The position numbers and the translations under genes were made by a program. The notes under the pieces are model-generated. The model was not told the origin of the DNA. It ran no database searches and was given only the letters and a program-made list of their open reading frames with translations. This document shows, in pieces, positions 36,446 through 45,200 of a DNA stretch of 64,000 nt (its first letter is position 1; the number at the start of each line of letters is the position of its first letter). This DNA is from Marinimicrobium sp038419845 (lineage in GTDB: Bacteria > Pseudomonadota > Gammaproteobacteria > Pseudomonadales > Cellvibrionaceae), in assembly GCF_038419845.1 (NCBI RefSeq), contig NZ_JBCAQT010000019.1:1-64000 (forward strand), given 5' to 3'.

Positions 36446-37723
36446 TCAGGAGGTCTCTTCCTCCACCACAATACAGTTTCGACCTTCACTTTTGGCCCGA
36501 TACAACGCCGCGTCAGCGCGCTTGAACGCATCCTCGAAGCGCTGGCCAGGCTCTACCTGGCAGACACCAATGCTGATGGTGACCGATTGCCCGCCCGCTT
36601 CGGGGTGCATTGCGGTCATTACAGATTGGCGCAAGCGCTCGGCCAGAGCGAGTGCCGATTTGCCGGACGTGTAGGGCAGTACGACAACAAACTCCTCGCC
36701 GCCCCAGCGCGCGGCGATGTCGGTCTCCCGGGTGTGGGTGAGAATCCGGTGAGCAACCCGCTGGAGTATGAGGTCGCCCACACTGTGCCCGTAGGTATCA
36801 TTCACCGGTTTGAAGTGATCGATATCAATAACCATCACCGTCACCGGCCAACAGCTCTCGTCGTTGTCAATGCGACGGTGATAATCGTTCATCAACCCCG
36901 GCCGGTTCATCAGCCCGGTCAGAGCGTCGTGGCTGGAGAGCTCCTGGTACTTCGCTTTCTCTTGTTGTTCCTTCTGAAGTGTTTGACGCAGGTAAATGAT
37001 GCGCCCCAGGCCAACCGCAATCAGTGCGATCACCCAGATGACCAGAATGCCCAGATACCATTGCTCGGCAGACACCCAGTCGCCGACAAAAGTCACCCGG
37101 TTTATCTTCAGGTCGTGCTCGCCCAATGCCGACGGATAAGCAATGTCGATGCCAAAGGTCAGCACGTTGTTCCGGCTCGCGGTAGAAAACTCGCGTGGCA
37201 CGTTATTGTTGTTGACCCACCAGTCGGCCACCAGGAACTCTCCCATCTGGACAACAAACTGTTCGTCGGTCTCGGCTGAGGGAACATAGGCACTCAGGTA
37301 TTTCGCGGTACCGCTCATCACCGGTTCATCCGGATTGGTGAACCCCGGGACGAACTCGGTGAGATAGATGCGCAGCTTTTCGTTGTCCCCGTTGTAGTCC
37401 ACATCAATATAGGCGCGGCGATAGCGGCTCAGATCAACGGTTGGCTCAGATGGGGTATCGAAGTGGACGTGAATGCCGCAAAAAGGTGGGGAGGGAAGTT
37501 CTGATTCGCGCAAGACACAACGAAAATGATGCGCGCTTTCATTGACCCAGTGCGCGGTGCTGGCACCCCCGTGCATGTCGTCTGCATAGACATGGGCCAC
37601 CCGATCCGGGTCAGGCAGCCAGTCAAAATGTTTCTCGGGTAAAATCGAGTGTCCAGCCACGGCGAGCACAGTCGCCAGCGCCAGCGCAAACAGCGTTCGA
37701 CTAAAAAATCGGGAATCCAGCAT
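36446..37723 (-). CDS. Membrane-bound diguanylate cyclase (GGDEF)
   Basis: This 425-residue protein would make cyclic di-GMP from two GTP. There is an N-terminal membrane anchor (residues 7-24), a periplasmic region of about 195 residues with the look of a sugar-binding or jelly-roll sensor, and a second helix (222-244). A short coiled segment (about 247-262) then leads into the GGDEF domain. The active-site loop is GGEEF (341-345). An RETD motif (332-335) five residues before it matches the inhibitory I-site RxxD, so product feedback is likely. The gene is followed 110 bases later by the Fur-controlled receptor, which has its own promoter. Confidence 0.93.
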   Translation of the reverse strand: MLDSRFFSRTLFALALATVLAVAGHSILPEKHFDWLPDPDRVAHVYADDMHGGASTAHWVNESAHHFRCVLRESELPSPPFCGIHVHFDTPSEPTVDLSRYRRAYIDVDYNGDNEKLRIYLTEFVPGFTNPDEPVMSGTAKYLSAYVPSAETDEQFVVQMGEFLVADWWVNNNNVPREFSTASRNNVLTFGIDIAYPSALGEHDLKINRVTFVGDWVSAEQWYLGILVIWVIALIAVGLGRIIYLRQTLQKEQQEKAKYQELSSHDALTGLMNRPGLMNDYHRRIDNDESCWPVTVMVIDIDHFKPVNDTYGHSVGDLILQRVAHRILTHTRETDIAARWGGEEFVVVLPYTSGKSALALAERLRQSVMTAMHPEAGGQSVTISIGVCQVEPGQRFEDAFKRADAALYRAKSEGRNCIVVEEETS

Positions 37724-38169
37724 GGGCCACTAATACGTTAATATAATATGCCCTAGCGTAGCCCAAAGTTGACAGAATTGCTAAGGACTCTTTGGTCAAA
37801 TGGTCAATGGTCTTGATGAAACGCAAAAGTTCATCAGTGCCATAGGTGCTGAGACCCGGCTGGGAATCGCACCGGGCCAGAGGGGCTGTGCCATTCGTTT
37901 AATGTGCGCACAGACTGCCAATAGTGACCAATCAAGTGGGAAGCTGCAAATATTCTCGCTTATTTTTCAGTAAGTCATTGAAATAGTTGAATTATTGGTG
38001 ACAACGTTACCGTCAGCTCAGGCGCTGGAGCATCTCGATGGCGCCGCAGGGTGGCTGGCGGAGTCGCCGACGGTGGAGCGGCTTCCGGGAAAAGGCGCTT
38101 GACTATCACGTAACGTCAGAGTTCAAGATGCTCAACGTCGATGATTACAACCTATATGAGAGTAGCCGT
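37724..38169. other. Intergenic region between diguanylate cyclase and MerR-type regulator
   Basis: No gene is supported in these 446 bases. They hold the divergent promoters. The 13-mer taagtcattgaaa (37971-37983) also occurs at 42315-42327, upstream of another gene. Confidence 0.5.
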
Positions 38170-38949
38170 ATGGACCCTGAAAGGACCTACAGTGTCAGTG
38201 AGTTGAGCCGGTTGGCGGGCGTATCGGTGCGGACATTGCATCATTACGACCAGGTGGGGCTTCTGAAGCCCTGGCGGAAAGAGAATGGTTATAGGGAGTA
38301 TGACCAGAAGCACGCTGTTCGCCTTCAACAGATCATCATCTACCGGGACCTGGCCTTCTCCATCGAGGAAATAGCAAAACTGTTGGATTCGAGTTCCGAT
38401 GATCAGGTAATGCTCCTCGACTCTCAGCGAGACGTGTTGTGGCAACGACAAAAGCAAATCCAAACCATGATTGACAGCGTTGAGGTCACTATGAAAAGTA
38501 TTCAGTCAAAGCAGAATTTTGAAATAATGTTTGAAGGCTTGCCGAAGGAGAATCTGACGAATTATGAAAAATCGATCAACGACAGGTTCGACATTAGTTT
38601 TGAGGGCACCACCGAAGAGTTTCTCGGAGGGCTAAGTGCCGAAGAAACAAAAGCGTTGAAAGAGGAGGGGGACCGGTGGGCTGAGGACTTTGTCAATGTC
38701 ATCCATCTTCCTGTGGAGTCGGAGCAGGTTCAGTGCTTGATTGAGGTTTATCATGAAATGATGAATAGGATGACTGGTCTCTTGGAAGAGCAGTTCCAGT
38801 TGGACTACGACAGAGTCCTTAAAACTTCTGCTTTTCTGGCGACCGACGAAGCCACGCAGGCGTTCTATAGCTTTTATCACGAGGACTATGCAATAAGGCT
38901 AGGAGAAGCTTGGAGGTACTTCGCTGAAAATCGATTGAAGCATCAATAA
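38170..38949 (+). CDS. MerR-family regulator with TipAS-like antibiotic-recognition domain
   Basis: This 259-residue DNA-binding protein starts with a MerR winged helix (YSVSELSRLAGVSVRTLHHYDQVGLLKP). A long dimerisation helix follows, then a C-terminal all-helical region resembling the TipAS domain, with blocks DRFDISFEGTTEEF and FYSFYHEDYAIRLGEAW. TipA-like proteins activate multidrug-response genes on binding peptide antibiotics or other amphipathic ligands. The start at 38170 is chosen for a gagag ribosome site and by analogy with TipA. An ATG at 38128 would add 14 residues and cannot be excluded. The neighbouring convergent ABC exporter gene, now broken, is a possible former target. Confidence 0.82.
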   Translation: MDPERTYSVSELSRLAGVSVRTLHHYDQVGLLKPWRKENGYREYDQKHAVRLQQIIIYRDLAFSIEEIAKLLDSSSDDQVMLLDSQRDVLWQRQKQIQTMIDSVEVTMKSIQSKQNFEIMFEGLPKENLTNYEKSINDRFDISFEGTTEEFLGGLSAEETKALKEEGDRWAEDFVNVIHLPVESEQVQCLIEVYHEMMNRMTGLLEEQFQLDYDRVLKTSAFLATDEATQAFYSFYHEDYAIRLGEAWRYFAENRLKHQ

Positions 38950-38974
38950 GGGGTGTTTCCTGGAGATATTATGC

Positions 38975-40732
38975 TTACCCCCGGAATTGCAGGTTCGCCA
39001 GGCGCTGATAGAGGCTGTTCTCGCGCATCAGCTCCTCGTGGGTGCCGACGGCGAGCAGGCGCCCCTGGTCCAGCACGGCCGTACGATCGGCGTTTCTCAC
39101 CGTCGCCAGCCGATGGGCGATGACCAGCGTGGTGCGCCCGGCGGTCACGGCCGGCATCGCCTGCTGGATCAGGCTTTCACTCTCGGCGTCCAGGGCGCTG
39201 GTGGCCTCATCGAGCAATAGAATCGGTGCATCCGCCAGCAGGGCCCGGGCGATGGAGATGCGCTGCTTCTGTCCGCCCGACAGCCCGAGCCCCGCATCCC
39301 CGAGCCCTGTGTCATAGCCTTGGGGCAAGCGCTGGATAAACTCATGGGCCTGGGCGATCCGGGCGGCGCGCTCGACATCCTCCTGGCTTGCATCGGGCCG
39401 TGCGTAGCGAATATTGTCCGCCACGGTGCCATGAAAGAGTGCCGGGTCTTGCGGCACCAGGGCAAAGCAGCGGCGCAACGCCTCCAGAGAAAGCTCCGCC
39501 GTATCGACCCCGTCAATCAGAATTCGGCCGTTCCCGGGCGGGTAAAAGTGCAGCAACAGATCGAACAGGGTCGACTTGCCCGCGCCGGACGGCCCCACCA
39601 GCGCGAGTGTCTCTCCGGCCTTCACCTCCAGAGTCAGATCAGACAGGGCCGGGAGCTCCGCACGCCCAGGGTAACTGAAGCTCAGCTGCTCGATCCGGAT
39701 CTCACCCTGAACCGGGTGCGGCAGGGTTTGAGAGGTATCCCCTCGATCGTCTCGACGAGGTAACTCCGGCTCGGTATGCAGCAGCTCAAACAGCCGCGCG
39801 GCCGACCCGGCCGCGCGTTGCAGCTCGCCAATGACCTCGCTGATTGCCCCGGCGGCCAATCCCACCAGCATGCTGTAAAACACAAACGCTGCCAGTTCGC
39901 CCGGGGTGATCGCGCCACGGATCACATCCAGTCCGCCCACCCAGATCACGATGCCCACCGCGCCCATCACCAGGGAGATGGCCAGTGTGGTCAGCCAGGC
40001 CCGCTGGCGAATGCGCGCTTTGGCAATGCGAAAGGCGTTTTCCGAAACCTCTGCGAAAAAGCGCTGGTCGTGGGGCTGGTGGTTGAAGGCCTGAACCGTC
40101 TTGATCTGGGTCAGGTTTTCACCGACATAGCTGCCGACATCGGCCACTCTATCCTGACTGAGCCGGGATAAATGCCGCACCCGACGACCAAAAAACAGAA
40201 TCGGTGCGATGACCAGGGGAAAGCCCAGCAGGATGATGCTCGCCAGTTTGGCGTTGGTGATGAAAAGCAGAATCAGCCCGCCGATCAACATCAGCGTGTT
40301 GCGCAGGGCAATCGAAACGGTGGAGCCAATGACTGACTGAAGAATCGTGGTGTCGGCGGTAAACCGGGACTGAATCTCCAGCGCCCGGTTCTGTTCAAAA
40401 AAGCCGGGGTGAAGATCGATCAAATGGTTGAAGACCTTCACGCGGATGTCCGCTACAACCCGCTCCCCGATCCAGGACACCAGATAGAATCGCGCAAAGG
40501 ATCCAAAGGCGAGCCCCAGTACCAGCACAAAGAACAGACCCATGGCCCGGGCCAGACTCTCCGGGGATTATGTGGCCAGCCCCTGATCCACCAGAATCCG
40601 CAGCCCCTGGCCTAACCCCAGGGTGACGCCGGCGGTGGTGACCAGAGCGACCAGGGCCCAGATCACCGCCCCGCGATAGGGGCGGATCAGGTCGATGACC
40701 AGTGTCAGGGCCTTGCGGTGTTGGCTCTTGAT
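38975..40732 (-). pseudogene. MsbA/LmrA-type ABC exporter disrupted by an in-frame stop
   Basis: The intact part (from about 40543 down, 522 codons) encodes the rest of the transmembrane domain and a full ATPase domain: Walker A GPSGAGKST, signature LSGGQKQRIS, Walker B ILLLDEATSALD, His-loop VIAHRL. Reading further upstream in the same frame gives a good first helix (IDLIRPYRGAVIWALVALV) and LGQGLRILVDQGLAT. A TAA (40568-40570) follows, where CAA would give Gln, and then SPESLARAMGLFFV continues the family sequence. No ATG precedes the first segment in frame; an ATC at 40732, nine bases after ggag, is where a start would be expected. The gene is therefore probably inactive, or yields only a truncated product lacking the first helix. 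Confidence 0.75.
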
Positions 40733-40782
40733 GAGGTGTCTCCCGGGTGATGTGCCAGTAGTCTGACCACCGTCAACTGTGA

Positions 40783-42180
40783 TCAGGGATGGCCAAACAG
40801 CTTTTTCCGCCGGATCCGGTCGGCAACCACCGCCGGCACCTTGTGTTCCCAGCCGGATTGACCCGAGCCGATCTGTTTCAACACTTCCGGAGAGAAGATG
40901 TCCAGATAGTCTTCATTGAACTGGTCGAGCTGGGCAAGATACCCATTATCCAGCAGATAGTGATACAGATGGTGTAGCCGCTCGGCCACCTCCAGGTTGT
41001 CCGCCTTGAGCAGTTTTCCGGTGGCTGTGTCGCGGAAGGGGTAGATATGAAGCTTTACCTTGTTTTTGAACAGTCGTCCGAAACCTTCCAGTAGGCCCCC
41101 GGGCAGCTTCTGATAGTAGCTCTCATCGAACAGGTCGAGCAGGCTTTGGGCGCCCATGGCGAAGCCGATGTGGCCCTGGGTATTGCGGTTCAGGTAGCTG
41201 GCCAAGCGGTGGTACTCCGGATAATCGGTAATGAGCACGGTATGGCCCGCCGCTTCCAGCACCTCGGCACGACTGACAAAGTCGTCCAGGTCCACTTCGC
41301 CCCCGGCATTGAGGTTGTGCAGTGTCATTTCCATGATGGCCACGATCTCGCCGGGCTCGGTACCCAATTCGGTTTCCATGTTCTTTAATGCGGATTCGAG
41401 CATGTCGATATTGACGTGGGTGACCGGACGAAAGCGCCCGCGCTCCACCAGCACCGACTTCTTGCGCAAATGTTCCGAGGGCTGAAGCACCTGGCCGCCG
41501 GCGGAAAACATGGCAGCGCCGCTCAGTCCCAGCTGCACCAGGCGCAGGCTCATGATGCGATTGTCCACCTGCTCAAAAGCCGCGCCGGAGAAATCCACCA
41601 TATCCACTTCCAGGCGATCCACGCTCAGACCATCGAGCAGTGACTGCACCAGTCGGTCGGGATCATCGCTCAGATAACAGGCGCCGTACACCAGATTGAC
41701 GCCCACCAGACCCAGCGCGTCCTGCTGCATCGCGTTCTCGTTATCGAGCATGCGCACGTGAATGATGATCTCACTGGCCTCGGCGCCCGGCTCCGCCTGG
41801 AAGCGCACACCGAGCCAGCCATGACACTCGTTGGTACCCTGATAATTGCGGGCCGAGACGGTATTGGCAAAGGAGAAAAACGCGGTGCTCTCGCCCCGGC
41901 TTACCGCCAGACGCTCCAGCGTGAGGTCATACTCGTAGCCGAGCATGGACTCCAGCCGTTCGCGACAGACGTAACGGGCGCACTTGCCATAAATGGCATC
42001 GCTCACTGCCATGTCGTAAGCGGAGATGCTTTTGGCGATGGTGCCGGCCGCGCCGCCGGCCTGGAAAAACCAGCGCACGACCTCCTGCCCCGCGCCAATT
42101 TCAGCAAAGGAGCCGTAGCGGCTGTTGTCCAGATTGACGGTGAGTGCCTTTTCGCGGGGGTGTTGCGGGTGCTGGCTCAT
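40783..42180 (-). CDS. Conserved cytoplasmic protein of uncertain function
   Basis: This 465-residue soluble protein has no signal or helices. Conserved-looking segments are FAEIGAGQEVVRWFFQAGGAAGTIAK at the start, SDAIYGKCARYVCRERLESML, TNECHGWLGVRFQ, EVDMVDFSGAAFEQVDNR, LVERGRFRPVTHVNIDML, LLEGFGRLFKNKVKLHIYP and a C-terminal RRKKLFG. I recall close relatives in many bacteria that carry a nicotinate-nucleotide adenylyltransferase label. I see no HxGH nucleotidyltransferase signature here, so I do not adopt that name. It lies directly upstream of, and in line with, the broken ABC exporter (about 50 bases), and may once have shared its transcript. Confidence 0.7.
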   Translation of the reverse strand: MSQHPQHPREKALTVNLDNSRYGSFAEIGAGQEVVRWFFQAGGAAGTIAKSISAYDMAVSDAIYGKCARYVCRERLESMLGYEYDLTLERLAVSRGESTAFFSFANTVSARNYQGTNECHGWLGVRFQAEPGAEASEIIIHVRMLDNENAMQQDALGLVGVNLVYGACYLSDDPDRLVQSLLDGLSVDRLEVDMVDFSGAAFEQVDNRIMSLRLVQLGLSGAAMFSAGGQVLQPSEHLRKKSVLVERGRFRPVTHVNIDMLESALKNMETELGTEPGEIVAIMEMTLHNLNAGGEVDLDDFVSRAEVLEAAGHTVLITDYPEYHRLASYLNRNTQGHIGFAMGAQSLLDLFDESYYQKLPGGLLEGFGRLFKNKVKLHIYPFRDTATGKLLKADNLEVAERLHHLYHYLLDNGYLAQLDQFNEDYLDIFSPEVLKQIGSGQSGWEHKVPAVVADRIRRKKLFGHP

Positions 42181-42500
42181 GGTGTTGAGTCACTCCTCGG
42201 CCTGGGTGTCAGAGGGATCAGTGCGCTGGAAGGCTTCACTGGCCAGAGAATAGTCCGCAGCTGATGGGGACACACTAGATGGGAAGCAGGGCAGGTCCCT
42301 CAGATAACTACCTATAAGTCATTGAAAATACTCAAATATCAAAAATTATCTTAGCAGCAATTCATATGGCGGGCAATCCCACGCGCCATGAGTTCTGCCG
42401 TCCCAAGTCGACGGCCGGGATGCCAGTCAAAGGAAGGTGGCCAATGACGCTATGGTCCTTAAGTTCGTTAACGCACCGAGGCCTGCGCAATAATCTGTGA

Positions 42501-42746
42501 CAGTGTTGTTTTGGATGCCTTGATGGGAAACACCGAAAAGCGGTGATGTATGACTGTGGACTCACTGATGTCTTTTCGAAGGAGTTCGGGCCCTCGCCAC
42601 GAACCTTCCCGGCCCTAGTTCCGATGCTTCGGCTGGATCGTATTTATGTGCGCGGGGTTCGCGGGTTCAGTCCAATAACGCTGCCTGTTCGGCCCTGGGC
42701 TCATCTGTCAGATCATGCCCCTTTGGCTTCGGAGGTTGACCTGTGA
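42501..42746 (+). pseudogene. C-terminal remnant of an endonuclease/exonuclease/phosphatase (YbhP-like) gene
   Basis: The frame carries CGLTDVFSKEFGPSPRTFPA, LRLDRIYVRG and LSDHAPLASEVDL. These match the end of endonuclease/exonuclease/phosphatase-family proteins, including the SDHxP motif. A stop codon (42498-42500) lies just upstream, and no sequence for the N-terminal two thirds is visible in the preceding intergenic region. The remnant ends with a 4-base overlap (gtga) with clsB, exactly the arrangement expected of the ybhP-clsB-ybhN operon known from E. coli. It is non-functional as an enzyme. Confidence 0.7.
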
Positions 42747-43966
42747 ACAAACGTTGGCGCGAAGGTAACAGAGTTTTATTACTGGAAAATGGCGATGAGC
42801 TGTTTCCCAGAATGCTTCATCATATCGATCAGGCGACGCATGAGATTCTTCTGGAAACGTTCATTTGGTTTGACGATCCGGCCGGACGAAAATTTAAGCG
42901 GGCATTGGTTGACGCAGCGCAGAGGGGAGTCTGGATATCGGTACTGGTCGATGGATACGGATCCCATTATCTCCCCGAAGCTTTTATTGCGGAGCTTTGC
43001 GAGGCGGGGGTGCGCTTCCATGTGCATGACCCCAAGCCCACCTGGTTCAGGGTAAGGCTGAATATATTAAAGCGTATGCATTGTAAGATAATGGTCGTCG
43101 ATGGGAAGGTGGCGTTCATCGGTGGCATAAATATTTCTCAGAGCCAGGTCTCGGACTTCGGGGCCGGTTTCAAGCAGGATTACGCTGTAGAGATCCGGGG
43201 TCCAGTGGTCGATGACATACGAAATCTGGTTCAACAAGCGGCGCAGGTATACGCTCCCGAACAGCTTGATTTCGTCGATCTTCCTGAAATCCCCGAACCG
43301 GAAAGTGATACCGGTGGGTTGGTGGTTCGACTTGTCACCCGTGATAACGAACGACACAGAAGCGATATAGAACAGCAGTTTCTGATTCGGATGCGAAAAG
43401 CAGAGTCTCATATAACCATTGCCAATCCCTACTTTTTTCCGGGCTATCGTATGCTAAGAGAGCTTCGGCGTGCGGCTCGTCGGGGGGTAAAGGTGCGACT
43501 CCTGGTTCAGGGGCAATTGGGGTCGCCTCTGGCCATGAGGGCGGCTAAAACCCTTTACGACTTTCTGGTGGAGTCGGGGGTTGAGGTCTACGAGTACAGG
43601 GAACGTCAATTGCACGGTAAAATTGCCGCCATTGACGACGATTGGTCCACCGTCGGATCCAGTAACCTGGATCCGCTCAGCTTGTCTTTGAACCTGGAGG
43701 CCAATGTATTTGTGATTGATCGGGAGTTCAACGAGTTATTGACCAAGCGTATTTTGTCCCTAATGCACGGGGCCAAAGCGCGTCAGGTCAATGAATCCTG
43801 GATTTACAGAAGAACAATGATCAAGTGGCTTGGTAGCTTTGTCATATATCACCTTTCGCGCCATTTCCCGGGTTTCGCCGGCTGGCTCCCTCCCATAGGC
43901 CCGGATGGAAAAAGTTTTGCGGATTCCGCAGCGCTATCTCAGGAAGAAAATCAAAGAGACGTGTGA
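42743..43966 (+). CDS. clsB: Cardiolipin synthase B-type phospholipase D family protein
   Basis: This 407-residue enzyme would join phospholipids to make cardiolipin, or act as a related transphosphatidylase. It has two HKD motifs: HCKIMVVDG (His 113, Lys 115, Asp 120) and LHGKIAAIDDD (His 291, Lys 293, Asp 298). A GTG start is used, with ggagg seven bases before it and a 4-base overlap with the upstream remnant. ybhN follows, also with a 4-base overlap. The C-terminal 60 residues, with an IKWLGSFVIYHL hydrophobic segment, may contact the membrane. Gene order supports the ClsB rather than ClsA type. Confidence 0.92.
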   Translation: MNKRWREGNRVLLLENGDELFPRMLHHIDQATHEILLETFIWFDDPAGRKFKRALVDAAQRGVWISVLVDGYGSHYLPEAFIAELCEAGVRFHVHDPKPTWFRVRLNILKRMHCKIMVVDGKVAFIGGINISQSQVSDFGAGFKQDYAVEIRGPVVDDIRNLVQQAAQVYAPEQLDFVDLPEIPEPESDTGGLVVRLVTRDNERHRSDIEQQFLIRMRKAESHITIANPYFFPGYRMLRELRRAARRGVKVRLLVQGQLGSPLAMRAAKTLYDFLVESGVEVYEYRERQLHGKIAAIDDDWSTVGSSNLDPLSLSLNLEANVFVIDREFNELLTKRILSLMHGAKARQVNESWIYRRTMIKWLGSFVIYHLSRHFPGFAGWLPPIGPDGKSFADSAALSQEENQRDV

Positions 43967-44964
43967 TCATGGTTGACGCCCCAGAAAATGAAGAAGCTTC
44001 CCGGTCCTCCAGACCACCTGCCAGGTCGAAGTCAGGTCTCTGGCGTTGGGGAAAGAATCTACTCACCATCGTATTTCTGGCTCTCGTCGGATGGCTGTTG
44101 ATCAGCCACGCACGGGAAGTTGATTGGAGCGAAGTCAAGCAAGCGCTTGACAGCTACACCTGGGTGCACATTGCCGCTGGCGTATTGTTGGCGCTATCAA
44201 CCTACATCGCCTATTCAGGGTACGATGTGCTGGCGCGTTACATGATTGGCCATCGGATTCCTGTACCAACGACGATGACCATTGCGTACATTTGTTGTGC
44301 CTTTACGTTAAACCTTGGTGCGTTGATTGGCAGTTTGGGCTTCCGCTACCGTCTCTATTCTCAATACGGTGTCAGTAAGGGCAATATTGCACGCATAGTC
44401 GGCATTTTGATCACCACTAATTGGTTGGGTTACATTGCCTTGGCTGGGGTTGTTTTTGTGAGTGGCGCGGTAGTGGTGCCCAACAGCTGGGAGATAGGCG
44501 CTCTTGGCCTACGCATTCTGGGCGGGGTGTTCCTGGCACTGGTGGTTTCCTATCTTCTATTGTCGCTTTTTTCCCCTAAGCGGACGCTTGAGATCCGGGG
44601 GCAGACAATCACTCTTCCCTCCATAAAAATCGCCGGTTTTCAATTGGTGCTTTCCTGTAGCCACTGGGCGTTGATGGCGGCAGTCATTTACAGCTTTCTG
44701 TATACGGAAATCGGATACTTCCCACTGTTGGGGGTCCTTCTGATCAGTGCCATTGCGGGGATCATTGCCCATGTACCAGGTGCCCTGGGCGTACTGGAGG
44801 CGGTGTTTATCGCCCTGTTGGGAAGTGAAATAAACCCCGCTGTTCTGGTGGCGGCGCTGATTGCCTATCGCGTGGTCTTTTACTTATTGCCCCTGGTCAT
44901 CGCCGGCGCGGCGTATCTGGTAATTGAAATGGTGCCCAGGAAATCTGAGCCTGCCGAAGCGTAG
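43963..44964 (+). CDS. ybhN: YbhN/UPF0104 family integral membrane protein
   Basis: This 333-residue inner-membrane protein has about eight helices and resembles the lysylphosphatidylglycerol synthetase/flippase membrane domain family. Features are an opening helix TIVFLALVGWLLISHA, the segment NLGALIGSLGFRYRLYSQYGVS, HVPGALGVLEAVFIALLG and a C-terminal RVVFYLLPLVIAG. The first possible start is a GTG overlapping clsB; an ATG at 43969 with agaga upstream is equally possible. A lipid-transport or envelope function next to clsB is inferred from the operon. Confidence 0.9.
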   Translation: MIMVDAPENEEASRSSRPPARSKSGLWRWGKNLLTIVFLALVGWLLISHAREVDWSEVKQALDSYTWVHIAAGVLLALSTYIAYSGYDVLARYMIGHRIPVPTTMTIAYICCAFTLNLGALIGSLGFRYRLYSQYGVSKGNIARIVGILITTNWLGYIALAGVVFVSGAVVVPNSWEIGALGLRILGGVFLALVVSYLLLSLFSPKRTLEIRGQTITLPSIKIAGFQLVLSCSHWALMAAVIYSFLYTEIGYFPLLGVLLISAIAGIIAHVPGALGVLEAVFIALLGSEINPAVLVAALIAYRVVFYLLPLVIAGAAYLVIEMVPRKSEPAEA

Positions 44965-45104
44965 ACTTGTTCGCTATGTGTATCCATTCCCACAGAGCCC
45001 TCATCTTTATAGTTATAACCCTGTTAGTGACGACATGTTTTAAATGGGCACAATGACAGGCGTATTGGAGGTTGTCTGGGGAAAGTCGGTGCCGGCTGTG
45101 CCGA

Positions 45105-45134
45105 TTTAAAAAAAGAGGCGTTGAGCGCCTCTTT
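45105..45134 (-). terminator. Terminator of the 45201-45998 gene
   Basis: The stem aaagaggcg/cgcctcttt (45112-45120 with 45126-45134) and a loop of five bases are followed by seven T on the minus strand. It lies 67 bases after the stop of the minus-strand gene. It may also stop ybhN read-through weakly. Confidence 0.85.
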
Positions 45135-45200
45135 AATTGCTTTTGAGAAGTCCCATCAGAAAACGGTTCAGTCCTATGGCTAATGAGAGCCTTGCCTGGG

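Noticed and set aside
37999..38010. gacaacgttacc considered as a NagR operator
   Set aside because: It matches the palindrome at only 9 of 12 positions, breaks the second half-site and lies before a MerR-type gene.
40783..42180. Name nicotinate-nucleotide adenylyltransferase for the 465-residue protein
   Set aside because: No HxGH nucleotidyltransferase motif is visible and the length is much greater than NadD, so the name cannot be supported from the sequence.
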